Positions 7,789 through 15,063 are shown, counted from the first letter of the stretch. The stretch: 19,439 bases of DNA from Bacillota bacterium (GCA_016302545.1 JAEDNK010000016.1:1-19439); one strand, 5' to 3'. The notes: generated by a model from the letters alone, not told the origin. A program made the numbers and translations.

Positions 7789-8385
7789 TTACCATTCCAT
7801 GTCCGACGGAATGTGATCCGTTTCCATCTCCGGCAGCGCCTTGTATTCACAGCTTTCATTATACAGCTTCCCTATTTTTTTCTGCATGTGGCCCGTAAGC
7901 AGGCTTTCGGCACATCGTCTGTCCAGCGCATATACCTCGTAAACCCCCTCTTCATCTATGTCGAGGGTGATGGTTCCCGGAGTCAGCGTTATGGATGTCG
8001 CCAGCAGAGCAGCAGCCGTAGGATTCTCATAATCCATTCTGAAATATATGATCCTCGGTTCTATCGGTGTGTTTTTGAGCACTGATTCGGTCACATTGAG
8101 CCCCGAAAGAAATATTTCCTTAAAGAGCCACAGGAAATACATAAAAAGCCTGAACATGTTTACATTCAGCAGAAAAAATTCCTTACCCGTCTTTTCATTC
8201 CTGACTATAAGGAAAGGCGCGCAGATATATGCAGTAAACAGGGAAAAAACCGCTCCCATCATCAGCAAATGAGCCTCTGTCCTGCCCGAAAGCATAAACC
8301 ACAGAATAAAAAGAAATATACTAAGTTCAACAAAATAGGCCAATGGAGACCCATTGACCTTAATATTACCAAAATTAAATTTCAT
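7789..8385 (-). CDS. mrpE: MrpE antiporter subunit
   Basis: A 198-residue protein of the MrpE/MnhE/MbhA family and the first gene of the operon. Two N-terminal helices (about residues 15-33 and 38-60) precede the diagnostic cytosolic domain: FRLFMYFLWLFKEIFLSGL at 78-95 and ALLATSITLTPGTITLDI at 126-143. The length is slightly above the usual 160 because of an acidic tail. The ATG has GGAGG five bases upstream. The consensus promoter at 8407-8436 is so close that the leader is only about 15 bases. Gene order E-F-G-D/E-B-C-D resembles Mbh-type clusters rather than the A-to-G order of Bacillus mrp. Confidence 0.93.
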   Translation of the reverse strand: MKFNFGNIKVNGSPLAYFVELSIFLFILWFMLSGRTEAHLLMMGAVFSLFTAYICAPFLIVRNEKTGKEFFLLNVNMFRLFMYFLWLFKEIFLSGLNVTESVLKNTPIEPRIIYFRMDYENPTAAALLATSITLTPGTITLDIDEEGVYEVYALDRRCAESLLTGHMQKKIGKLYNESCEYKALPEMETDHIPSDMEW

Positions 8386-8406
8386 AGAATCCTCCGAAGT
8401 TATCTA

Positions 8407-8436
8407 ATTATACTATTAAACGCATATTCATGTCAA
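8407..8436 (-). promoter_or_regulatory. Sigma-A type promoter of the Mrp operon
   Basis: On the minus strand TTGACA (8436-8431) and TATAAT (8412-8407) are both exact consensus hexamers, separated by 18 bases. Transcription would start near 8400, so the leader holds little beyond the GGAGG at 8395-8391. The promoter appears constitutively strong. An inverted repeat AAGAAA/TTTCTT (8436-8456) overlaps the upstream edge of the -35 box and might be an operator, but that is weak. Confidence 0.85.
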
Positions 8437-8513
8437 GAAATTTTAGCAGTTTCTTAGCTTCTTTGTCTCTGCATTTTTTTCAATCCTTCCTCAGCGAAAA
8501 ATAAAAACACCCG

Positions 8514-8542
8514 TTTACTTTTTGTTCGTTTTGTGCTAGAAT
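8514..8542 (+). promoter_or_regulatory. lexA promoter, extended -10
   Basis: TTTACT (8514-8519) and TAGAAT (8537-8542) are spaced by 17 bases, with TGC directly before the -10 giving an extended -10 element. Transcription would begin near 8549, just before the candidate LexA operator. Confidence 0.65.
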
Positions 8543-8554
8543 GATACATAACAA

Positions 8555-8572
8555 AAGAAACCTTTGTTTCTT
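8555..8572 (+). promoter_or_regulatory. Candidate LexA operator (SOS-box variant) upstream of lexA
   Basis: AAGAAACCTTTGTTTCTT is a perfect inverted repeat with 7-base arms around CTTT. The Firmicutes SOS box is CGAAC-N4-GTTCG; this site keeps the AAC-N4-GTT core and the four-base centre but has GAAAC/GTTTC arms. It lies just downstream of the predicted lexA start site, where binding would block elongation or clearance, as expected for autoregulation. The assignment is an inference from position and symmetry. Confidence 0.45.
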
Positions 8573-8605
8573 CATCTATGAAATGATCATGAAAGGTGCA
8601 AAGCC

Positions 8606-9271
8606 ATGTTAAAGGAAAGAGAACAGCGTATTTTGGACTATATGAAAGGGGAAATCAGAACCAAGGGCTATCCTCCTACGGTGAGGGAGATTTGCGCGGC
8701 TCTCGGCATCAAGTCCACCTCTACCGTACATAAGGACATCGAGAATCTGGTGAGACAGGGCTATCTTGTCAAAGACCCTTCCAAGCCTCGCGCTCTCATG
8801 GTCGTAGACCCTGCGGAAAAAAGCGGTCATGTAAATGCTGCTTCGGCAAAGTCCGACGCCAATGTCAGCGCCTTCCCCGAAAGCGAAATAGCAGAGATTC
8901 CTATCGTGGGCAGAGTTGCCGCAGGAACTCCTATTCTTGCCGAGGAGAACATAGAGGGCTCCTTCCCTGTTCCTGCCAGATTTGCCGGAAAGGGTTCCGC
9001 CTTCATGCTTCGCGTTCGCGGTGAAAGCATGATCGAAGCGGGAATTATGGACGGCGATCTGATTCTGGTTCAGCAGACCAGAGAGGCTAACAACGGCGAA
9101 ATCGTAGTTGCCATGATTGACGGCTTTGAAAGCGAAGCCACCGTCAAAACCTTCTATAAGGAGGACGGACACATACGCCTTCAGCCGGAAAACAGTTCCA
9201 TGAGTCCTATCATCGTGAAGGACGCCACAATACTTGGCAAGGTTAAGGGAGTATTCAGATACTTTTCGTAG
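8606..9271 (+). CDS. lexA: LexA SOS repressor
   Basis: A 221-residue transcriptional repressor and self-cleaving S24 protease of the SOS response. The N-terminal winged helix-turn-helix spans about residues 1-65 (YPPTVREICAALGIKS and STVHKDIENLVRQGYL). The C-terminal protease domain contains the Ala106-Gly107 cleavage site in VGRVAAGTPI, the catalytic Ser141 in RVRGESMIEAGI and the catalytic Lys181 in EATVKTFY. All key residues are intact. The length is slightly above the usual 205 because of a longer hinge (about 70-92, Ala/Ser/Lys-rich). AAAGGTG precedes the ATG by seven bases. It is divergent from the Mrp operon and convergent with the LysO pair, so it is monocistronic. Confidence 0.97.
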   Translation: MLKEREQRILDYMKGEIRTKGYPPTVREICAALGIKSTSTVHKDIENLVRQGYLVKDPSKPRALMVVDPAEKSGHVNAASAKSDANVSAFPESEIAEIPIVGRVAAGTPILAEENIEGSFPVPARFAGKGSAFMLRVRGESMIEAGIMDGDLILVQQTREANNGEIVVAMIDGFESEATVKTFYKEDGHIRLQPENSSMSPIIVKDATILGKVKGVFRYFS

Positions 9272-9305
9272 CAGTTTTCCTTGCCGGTTATAATCGTAAA
9301 ATGTT

Positions 9306-9333
9306 AAAGGACGGTCTTAAGCCGTCCTTTTGT
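9306..9333 (+). terminator. Bidirectional terminator between lexA and the LysO pair
   Basis: AAAGGACGG (9306-9314) pairs with CCGTCCTTT (9322-9330) around a seven-base loop, followed by a short T-rich stretch on the plus strand. The two genes converge here (stop codons at 9271 and 9337), so the same stem can serve both, though the minus-strand T tract is weak. Confidence 0.85.
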
Positions 9334-9336
9334 TGC

Positions 9337-10365
9337 TTATCCTATTATCAGCGGCACCAGCAGCGGCACAGCGGCACTCATCATCATTCCCATGCAGAAA
9401 GAATACACCACCGTTTCCGATCTGCACGACCTTTCTACTATGGGCAAACATATATCCATAGCCGCCACCCCCGGAATTGCCGTGGCCTCAATATACCCGA
9501 TTTTCTTAGCCGCAAGAGGTATGATTATTATTCCTAAGGTCTCTCTTATTACATTATGCATAAAGGATACCGCCCCTGCTACCGCATGCCCCGCCTCTCC
9601 AATTACACCGGGAGCAAAGGTATACCACCCGAAGCCTGCGCTTATTGCCGCAACCTCTCTTACAGTCAGCGGTGAAATCAGTCCGTAGACAGCTCCCAAT
9701 ATAAGGCTTCCCGCAATGGCAGCCAAAGGGAACAGAACAACTCTGATTCCCGCCTTTTTCATGCTTTTAATCACGTTTCCTTCCAGACCGAGATTGAATC
9801 CCACAAAGGCCAGAAGGATGCATATTCCTATTACCAGCCAGCTGCCCGACATATCCTGAAAGTCTGCAGTATCAGTGAATATACGAGGTATTGCAAAATA
9901 TCCCAGAATCATGCCTGCCACAACGCACAGCAAAATCATCACGGTGGTTTTGGCAGCGCTGCTTTCCTGCTCAGGCTTTTCCTCTGCACTCTTCTCCGAG
10001 TCGACAACCTCCGTCGGAAGTTTCTCACCATCAGGTGATTCCCCGGCTGCCGTATCCTCTGCATGGTCTTCACCACCTACTCCCTGTCTGTTCAGGCCCA
10101 GCGCCTTTCTCAGAAGGGTCACGGCGGCCATGCTTCCCGCCACCGTAAAGGCGGTAATGAGAATAGACTGCAGGCCTATTACGCCGAGGCTTGATGTGAC
10201 CTCCTCGTTGGCTCCCATTCTAAGCCCCATAATAAATACCAGCACATATATGACCACGTTAAGCGCATCGCCTATAAATCCGAAGCCTTGGCGGCGGCTG
10301 CGCAGCTTTGAAGCCAGCAGATAGCACACTATCATTATTCCCCAGTACAGTAAAAGCAGTGTCAT
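9337..10365 (-). CDS. LysO-family (DUF340) membrane exporter, paralog B
   Basis: A 342-residue membrane protein of the Lys_export/LysO family; the E. coli founder exports lysine and thialysine and is about 300 residues. About eight helices are visible. Family motifs in order are FIMGLRMGANEEV (44-56), GFNLGLEG (189-196), the AGFGWYTFAPGVI stretch (243-255), SFMHNVIRE (267-275) and PGVAAMDICLPIVE (298-311). Between the N-terminal three helices and the C-terminal core lies a highly acidic, low-complexity linker (about 91-138) not shared with its neighbour, which explains the extra length. AAAGGGAT precedes the ATG, and the gene starts 13 bases after the stop of its paralog. The true substrate is unproven; lysine or a related amino acid is the best guess. 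Confidence 0.85.
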   Translation of the reverse strand: MTLLLLYWGIMIVCYLLASKLRSRRQGFGFIGDALNVVIYVLVFIMGLRMGANEEVTSSLGVIGLQSILITAFTVAGSMAAVTLLRKALGLNRQGVGGEDHAEDTAAGESPDGEKLPTEVVDSEKSAEEKPEQESSAAKTTVMILLCVVAGMILGYFAIPRIFTDTADFQDMSGSWLVIGICILLAFVGFNLGLEGNVIKSMKKAGIRVVLFPLAAIAGSLILGAVYGLISPLTVREVAAISAGFGWYTFAPGVIGEAGHAVAGAVSFMHNVIRETLGIIIIPLAAKKIGYIEATAIPGVAAMDICLPIVERSCRSETVVYSFCMGMMMSAAVPLLVPLIIG

Positions 10366-10378
10366 ACTCGATCCCTTT

Positions 10379-11377
10379 CTATCCTATTATAACAGGCACC
10401 AAAACAGGCACCAGAATGCTCAAAATCACTCCTGAAACGAATGAATATACGGCGATATCGCTGCGTGTGGCTTTTTCCACTATAGGCAGACACACATCCA
10501 TTGCCGCAGCTCCCGGCATTCCTGTGGTTTCTATGTATCCGATTTTCTGTGCTACCAGCGGTATAAACAGAATTGAAAAAAGCTCTCTCATTACATTGTG
10601 CAGAAAAGATATTGCGCTTGCCGTGATATAGCCCGCTTCCATTATAATTCCGGGAGCCAAAGTATACCAACCGAAGCCTGCCCCCACAGCCAGTGCCTCC
10701 TTAAGACTCAGTCCCATGAGTACACCCGAAAGCCCTGCGCCCATGAGGGTTCCTACCACTACCGCAGCAGGAAAAGCAATGATTCTGATTCCCACTCTTT
10801 TGAAATTTTCGATAACCGTTCCGTCAAGCCCTAAATCTATCCCCACGAAAACCAGCAGCAAACAAAGCCCGATTTTTATGCCAAGACCTGCCATGGTCTC
10901 AAAGCTTTCCATATTGCCGGCAAAAACGCTGCGTATAACAAAATATCCGATGAGCATTCCCACGGCAACAGCGATGACGATCAGAACAGTCATCAGGTTT
11001 ATCCCGCCTTTTTTCTCTTGCGAAGGCTCAGCCTCATCTGCTGCCTCATCATCCGGAATCCCTATTTTTTCATTATCCAATGATGTAAGTCTTCCGTATC
11101 TATCGATTTTCATCAGCTTTCTCGTTATATAGATTGCAACGATGGAGAATATCATTGTCATCAAAGTAATCACAAAGGCCGAAACCCCTATGGTGCTCAG
11201 GTTTTCGGTAATCTCGCTGTTTGAGCCCATCCTCATTCCCATGAGCAGCACAAGACATGTGATTGCTACAGTCTGTACCTTTCCTGTCCACAAAAGCTTT
11301 TCCTTGTAATCTCTGATTCTGCTGCCGATATAATATCCTACCAGAGTTATACCCAAATACAAAACTAAATCTGCCAT
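10379..11377 (-). CDS. LysO-family (DUF340) membrane exporter, paralog A
   Basis: A 332-residue membrane protein, first of two tandem LysO-family genes. It shares nearly every motif with its downstream neighbour: LLMGMRMGSNSEI (44-56), GIDLGLDG (179-186), GAGFGWYTLAPGII (232-245), SFLHNVMRE (257-265) and PGAAAMDVCLPIVE (288-301). The C-terminal halves are much more alike than the N-terminal ones, and the charged linker (about 91-126) differs in sequence. The pair may form a heterodimer or export different substrates. TAGGAG lies 12 bases before the ATG, a rather long spacing. A weak candidate promoter (TGGATT, 17 bases, TAGAAT) lies upstream on the minus strand, back-to-back with the uracil permease promoter. 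Confidence 0.85.
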   Translation of the reverse strand: MADLVLYLGITLVGYYIGSRIRDYKEKLLWTGKVQTVAITCLVLLMGMRMGSNSEITENLSTIGVSAFVITLMTMIFSIVAIYITRKLMKIDRYGRLTSLDNEKIGIPDDEAADEAEPSQEKKGGINLMTVLIVIAVAVGMLIGYFVIRSVFAGNMESFETMAGLGIKIGLCLLLVFVGIDLGLDGTVIENFKRVGIRIIAFPAAVVVGTLMGAGLSGVLMGLSLKEALAVGAGFGWYTLAPGIIMEAGYITASAISFLHNVMRELFSILFIPLVAQKIGYIETTGMPGAAAMDVCLPIVEKATRSDIAVYSFVSGVILSILVPVLVPVIIG

Positions 11378-11427
11378 TTTTTATCAAATCTCCTACGGTA
11401 TTTTATTTAATTATTCTATCATTTCCC

Positions 11428-11456
11428 TTGACAAAAATCCACCTATCATTTATATT
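11428..11456 (+). promoter_or_regulatory. Sigma-A type promoter of the uracil permease-pyrR unit
   Basis: TTGACA (11428-11433) and TATATT (11451-11456) are separated by exactly 17 bases. The predicted start near 11463 gives a leader of about 160 bases that contains the PyrR attenuator. Confidence 0.85.
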
Positions 11457-11474
11457 TGTAGACAAGAAAAGAAC

Positions 11475-11567
11475 ATCTTTAAATCGGTACAGAGAGACCG
11501 GCAAGATTAAACATAAACCGTGAATTTCGTGATTTGTCAGGTCTTGCTGTAAGCAGGACCTTTTTTT
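11475..11567 (+). promoter_or_regulatory. PyrR-dependent transcription attenuator
   Basis: The leader holds the three expected elements. The PyrR-binding anti-antiterminator has a lower stem ATCTT/AAGAT (11475-11479 with 11503-11507), an internal bulge, an upper stem CGGT/ACCG (11485-11488 with 11497-11500) and the loop ACAGAGAG, which fits the PyrR loop pattern CNGNGA. The antiterminator pairs GCAAGA (11501-11506) with TCTTGC (11542-11547), so it excludes both neighbours. The terminator follows at 11539-11567. With UMP, PyrR would stabilise the first hairpin and end transcription; without it the permease is made. The pairing is read by eye; the mechanism is that known from Bacillus pyr leaders. 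Confidence 0.88.
11539..11567 (+). terminator. Attenuator terminator ahead of the uracil permease
   Basis: AGGTCTTGCT (11539-11548) pairs along ten positions with AGCAGGACCT (11552-11561), with one G-T wobble and a three-base loop, followed directly by a run of seven T. It is the regulated terminator of the PyrR attenuator. Confidence 0.9.
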
Positions 11568-11623
11568 ACTGCATTTGCGGTCAATATGGGAGATGTTCCT
11601 TAAAAAAACAGGAGGAAAAAACA

Positions 11624-12931
11624 ATGCAAAACCATGAACCAATTTACGATGTAAGAACTCTGGGAGCAGGCAAAACCATTATTCTTGGCCTGCAGCACAC
11701 CTTCGCCATGTTCGGCGCAACAGTACTCGTACCTATTCTTACAGGGCTTCCTATTTCAACGACTCTTCTCTTTGCAGGGCTGGGAACACTGCTTTTCCAC
11801 CTTGTGACCAAAGGACAGGTACCTGCCTTTCTGGGATCCTCCTTTGCCTTTCTGGGAGGCTATGCTGCTGTAGCACCTTTCCTTGAGGACGGCTCTCCTA
11901 ACACTGAAATGCTGCCTTACGCATGCGGAGGTGTTTTCTGTGCAGGAATCGTCTACCTAATTCTGTCAGCCTTAATTAAAGGCTTCGGTGCAAAGAGGGT
12001 TATGAGATTTTTCCCTCCTGTGGTAACAGGTCCTATCATCATCGCCATAGGTCTTATTCTGGCACCGTCTGCTATCAGCAACTGCGCTACCAACTGGCCT
12101 GTGGCAATCATCGCTCTGGTAACAGTAGTTGTATTCAATATCTGGGGCAGAGGAATGTCCAAAATCGTTCCTATCCTCATCGGTATCATCGTTTCATACA
12201 TAGCTGCTCTGATAATGGGCGATGTAAGTTTCGAAGGAATCGGCGACGAAGCTATTCTGGGACTTCCGCCTATCACTCTTATGAAATTCGATATCAGTGC
12301 AATCATCACCATCATGCCGCTGGCTCTTGCCACTATGATGGAGCACATCGGGGACATCTCAGCTATAGGTGCAACCACAGGAAATAACTATATCGAAAAA
12401 CCGGGTCTGCACAGAACTCTTCTGGGCGACGGTCTCGCAACCTGCCTTGCAGCAGCCTTTGGAGCGCCGGCCAACACCACCTACGGAGAAAACACAGGAG
12501 TCCTTGCCCTTACCAAGGTTTACGACCCTAGAGTAATGCAGATTGCCGCTGTCTTTGCCATCATACTTTCCTGCGTGCCTAAGGTTGCCTTTGTCATAGA
12601 GAGCATTCCGACGGCTACCATCGGTGGAATTTCCTTTATTTTATACGGTATGATTTCCGCCATAGGTATCAGAAACGTGGTAGAGAACAGAGTAGACTTC
12701 ACCAGAAGCAGAAACACTATTATTGCTGCCCTGATCCTCGTCTGCGCGCTGGGCTTCAACTCCATCGGAGGCATCTCCTTTACAGCCTTCGGAGCTTCCA
12801 TCTCCCTTTCCGGCCTTGCTATCGCTTCGCTGGTGGGCATCATCGTCAACGCTGTGCTGCCGGGCAATGAGTATGAATTCAAGGAAAGCGCTGACGAAAA
12901 CAACGATAAATTCCAGACATACAAGCTGTAA
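11624..12931 (+). CDS. uraA: Uracil permease, NCS2 family
   Basis: A 435-residue nucleobase:cation symporter that imports uracil across the membrane (UraA/PyrP). NCS2 features are QHTFAMFGATVLVP (24-37), GSSFAFLGG (71-79), TMMEHIGDISAIG (237-249) and NTTYGENTG (284-292). E240 and E289 match the two substrate-binding glutamates of E. coli UraA (E241 and E290) almost position for position. The frame extends upstream to 11534, but the ATG at 11624 has AGGAGG eight bases before it and begins the normal NCS2 N-terminus; the upstream part overlaps the attenuator terminator. It is followed by pyrR after 44 bases and controlled by the PyrR attenuator. Confidence 0.95.
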   Translation: MQNHEPIYDVRTLGAGKTIILGLQHTFAMFGATVLVPILTGLPISTTLLFAGLGTLLFHLVTKGQVPAFLGSSFAFLGGYAAVAPFLEDGSPNTEMLPYACGGVFCAGIVYLILSALIKGFGAKRVMRFFPPVVTGPIIIAIGLILAPSAISNCATNWPVAIIALVTVVVFNIWGRGMSKIVPILIGIIVSYIAALIMGDVSFEGIGDEAILGLPPITLMKFDISAIITIMPLALATMMEHIGDISAIGATTGNNYIEKPGLHRTLLGDGLATCLAAAFGAPANTTYGENTGVLALTKVYDPRVMQIAAVFAIILSCVPKVAFVIESIPTATIGGISFILYGMISAIGIRNVVENRVDFTRSRNTIIAALILVCALGFNSIGGISFTAFGASISLSGLAIASLVGIIVNAVLPGNEYEFKESADENNDKFQTYKL

Positions 12932-12975
12932 AAGCTTCCGTATGCAACTGTCAGTTTTTAAATAAGGAGTAGAAC

Positions 12976-13512
12976 ATGAAACTAAAAGCCGACCTTATGA
13001 CATCAGAGGATATGCGGAGGGCACTGAAACGAATGTCCCATCAGATTCTTGAGCGCAATCAGGGGGCGGAAAATCTTGTGCTTCTGGGAATCAGACGAAG
13101 AGGTGTGCCTCTGGCAAAAAAGCTTTCAGATAATATCATGGCAATAGAGGGGATTTCCGTTCCCGTAGGCGAGCTTGACATAACTCTTTACCGTGACGAC
13201 CTCAGCGCCGCCTCGGAGGAGCCTGTGGTAAACAGCAGCGACGTACCCTTTGAAATCGTCGGCAAGACGGTAGTTCTGGTGGATGACGTGATCTACACGG
13301 GTCGTACTGCCAGAGCAGCTCTCGACGCCTCCTCCAGATTCGGCAGAGCCGCCTGCATCCAGCTGGCAGTTCTTGTAGACAGGGGGCACAGGGAGCTTCC
13401 CATAAGAGCAGATTACGTGGGTAAGAACGTGCCTACGTCACGAAATGAGATGATTGCCGTTCAGGTAGAGGAAATCGACGGCATCGAGGGCGTAAAGCTG
13501 TACGGAGAATAA
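12976..13512 (+). CDS. pyrR: PyrR bifunctional pyrimidine regulator / uracil phosphoribosyltransferase
   Basis: A 178-residue protein, the normal PyrR length. It binds pyr leader RNA in response to UMP/UTP and also has uracil phosphoribosyltransferase activity in studied species. The PRPP-binding motif VVLVDDVIYTGRTA (99-112) is intact, as are GIRRRGVPLA (38-47), the DITLYRDDL stretch (68-76) and LVDRGHRELPIRADYVGK (133-150), all characteristic of PyrR rather than Upp. AAGGAG lies six bases before the ATG. It sits downstream of the permease and therefore under the attenuator its product is expected to control, a negative feedback loop. The rest of the pyrimidine biosynthesis genes are not nearby. 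Confidence 0.96.
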   Translation: MKLKADLMTSEDMRRALKRMSHQILERNQGAENLVLLGIRRRGVPLAKKLSDNIMAIEGISVPVGELDITLYRDDLSAASEEPVVNSSDVPFEIVGKTVVLVDDVIYTGRTARAALDASSRFGRAACIQLAVLVDRGHRELPIRADYVGKNVPTSRNEMIAVQVEEIDGIEGVKLYGE

Positions 13513-13536
13513 TTGGCTGTAAGCCATGACATGAAA

Positions 13537-13584
13537 AAGGGGACCTGCCCTAACGGTTGTTTTCCGTTAAGGCAGGTCCCTTTG
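13537..13584 (+). terminator. Strong bidirectional terminator between pyrR and metK
   Basis: GGGACCTGCC (13540-13549, starting at the second G) pairs with GGCAGGTCCC (13571-13580), continued by TAACGG/CCGTTA (13551-13556 with 13564-13569) across one mismatch, with a seven-base loop. Flanking A and T runs at both ends make it work in either direction for the convergent pyrR and metK. Confidence 0.92.
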
Positions 13585-13590
13585 TATCTT

Positions 13591-14775
13591 TTACAGCCCT
13601 GCCTGCTGTCTTAATGCTTCTGCCTTGTCGGTGTGCTCCCAAGGAAGGTCCACATCGGTTCTGCCGAAGTGTCCGTAAGCGGCAGTCTGCTTGTAAATAG
13701 GTCTTCTCAGGTCTAAATCTCTGATGATAGCCGCCGGTCTTAAGTCAAAGTTCTTTTCCACCAGTTCGGCAATCTTCTCATCTGCAAGCTTTCCTGTACC
13801 GAAGGTGTCTACGAGGATTGAAACAGGCTTTGCCACGCCTATGGCATATGCCAGCTGAATTTCAACCTTGTCGGCAAGACCTGCTGCCACGATGTTCTTT
13901 GCCGCATATCTTGCAGCGTAGGTAGCTGAACGGTCAACCTTTGTAGGGTCCTTTCCGGAGAAAGCGCCGCCGCCGTGACGGGCATAGCCGCCGTAGGTAT
14001 CTACGATAATCTTACGTCCCGTAAGTCCCGAGTCGCCGTGAGGTCCGCCGATTACGAAGCGTCCCGTAGGATTTACGAAGTACTTGGTTTCATCGTCCAG
14101 AAGCTCTGCCGGAATAATAGGTTTAATCACATGTTCAATGAGGTCAGCCTTAATCTGCTCCTGGGTCACGTCAGGATTGTGCTGGGTGGAGATGAGGACC
14201 GTATCGATTCTCTTAACCTTGTCACCGTCGTACTCCACGGTCACCTGAGTTTTGCCGTCAGGTCTGAGATATGTGAGAGTGCCGTCCTTTCTCACGTCTG
14301 TAAGTCTCTTTGCCAGCTTGTGAGCAAGAGAAATCGGCATAGGCATAAGCTCCGGCGTTTCGTTGCAGGCAAAGCCGAACATGATGCCCTGGTCTCCCGC
14401 GCCGATAGTGTCGATAGCGTCATCTAAAGTCCCTTCCTTGTATTCGAGAGCCTTGTCAACGCCCATGGCGATGTCGCCGGACTGCTCGTCGATAGCGGAA
14501 AGCACGGCGCAGGTATTGCCGTCAAAGCCGTACTCGCTTCTGTCATAGCCTATGTCAAGAATTACCTGTCTTACAATTCTAGGAATATCCACATAGCAGT
14601 GGGTGCTGATTTCGCCCATTACCATGGCATAGCCCGTAGTTGCGGTGGTCTCAGCAGCTACTCTGCCGTAAGGGTCTTTTTCAAAGATTGCGTCCAGTAT
14701 GGCGTCTGAAATCTGGTCGCAGAGTTTGTCAGGATGACCCTCAGTTACTGATTCCGATGTAAAAAGTCTTTTCAT
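13591..14775 (-). CDS. metK: S-adenosylmethionine synthase
   Basis: A 394-residue cytosolic enzyme that makes S-adenosylmethionine from methionine and ATP, with release of phosphate and diphosphate. The length matches the family. The ATP-binding start FTSESVTEGHPDK (5-17), the GAGDQGIMFG signature (125-134) and the glycine-rich GGGAFSGKDPTKVDRSA (268-284) are all intact. The ATG at 14775 has AGGGGAG six bases upstream. It is a single-gene unit: its stop faces the strong terminator shared with pyrR, and its leader carries a SAM-I riboswitch, so the product shuts off its own synthesis. Confidence 0.98.
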   Translation of the reverse strand: MKRLFTSESVTEGHPDKLCDQISDAILDAIFEKDPYGRVAAETTATTGYAMVMGEISTHCYVDIPRIVRQVILDIGYDRSEYGFDGNTCAVLSAIDEQSGDIAMGVDKALEYKEGTLDDAIDTIGAGDQGIMFGFACNETPELMPMPISLAHKLAKRLTDVRKDGTLTYLRPDGKTQVTVEYDGDKVKRIDTVLISTQHNPDVTQEQIKADLIEHVIKPIIPAELLDDETKYFVNPTGRFVIGGPHGDSGLTGRKIIVDTYGGYARHGGGAFSGKDPTKVDRSATYAARYAAKNIVAAGLADKVEIQLAYAIGVAKPVSILVDTFGTGKLADEKIAELVEKNFDLRPAAIIRDLDLRRPIYKQTAAYGHFGRTDVDLPWEHTDKAEALRQQAGL

Positions 14776-14807
14776 GTCTGTCTCCCCTTTCCATTTTCCT
14801 TATCATG

Positions 14808-14833
14808 AAAAAAACCTCTCGGTGAAAGAGAGG
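14808..14833 (-). terminator. SAM riboswitch expression-platform terminator
   Basis: On the minus strand CCTCTC (14833-14828) pairs with GAGAGG (14820-14815) around TTTCACC, followed by seven T (14814-14808). It lies 33 bases before the metK start. An additional hairpin, GTAAAG/CTTTAC (14861-14846), lies between aptamer and terminator. Confidence 0.9.
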
Positions 14834-14861
14834 CATTCCGGTTTCGTAAAGAAGTCTTTAC

Positions 14862-15003
14862 CTCATCTTTCAGGAAAATCTCGCTGTGAAATTCCTGTAG
14901 GATTTAGCACCTTTTCTGCTTCACGTCTCCCTCCGCGGGTAGGATGCAAGCACCTAGGTTGCCGGGCGTCTTCGGGCCTATTCCCTCAGCCACTCTTGAT
15001 AAG
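14862..15003 (-). promoter_or_regulatory. SAM-I riboswitch aptamer (S-box) upstream of metK
   Basis: Read on the minus strand, the P1 strand CTTATC (15003-14998) opens the aptamer and pairs with GATGAG (14867-14862). Between them are the conserved S-box elements: GAGTGG followed by CTGAGGGA, GGCCCGAAGACGCCCGG, GCAACC (14962-14957) and GGTGCTAAATCC (14911-14900). The antiterminator is visible: GAAAGATGAGG (14871-14861), which contains the P1 3' strand, pairs with CCTCTCTTTC (14833-14824), the 5' arm of the terminator, leaving one bulged U. SAM binding should lock P1 and free the terminator. Confidence 0.96.
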
Positions 15004-15035
15004 GATTGTTTTGTTAGTTTTTTAATTCCAAGAAT

Positions 15036-15063
15036 ATTATATACTATTTGAAGCGGTTGTCAA
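15036..15063 (-). promoter_or_regulatory. metK promoter
   Basis: On the minus strand TTGACA (15063-15058) and TATAAT (15041-15036) are both exact, with a 16-base spacer. Transcription would start near 15029, about 25 bases before the riboswitch P1 strand. Confidence 0.85.

Noticed and set aside
11534..11623. Upstream extension of the uracil permease frame
   Set aside because: It would begin inside the attenuator terminator region, has no ribosome binding site and encodes residues not typical of NCS2 N-termini; the ATG at 11624 has an ideal AGGAGG.
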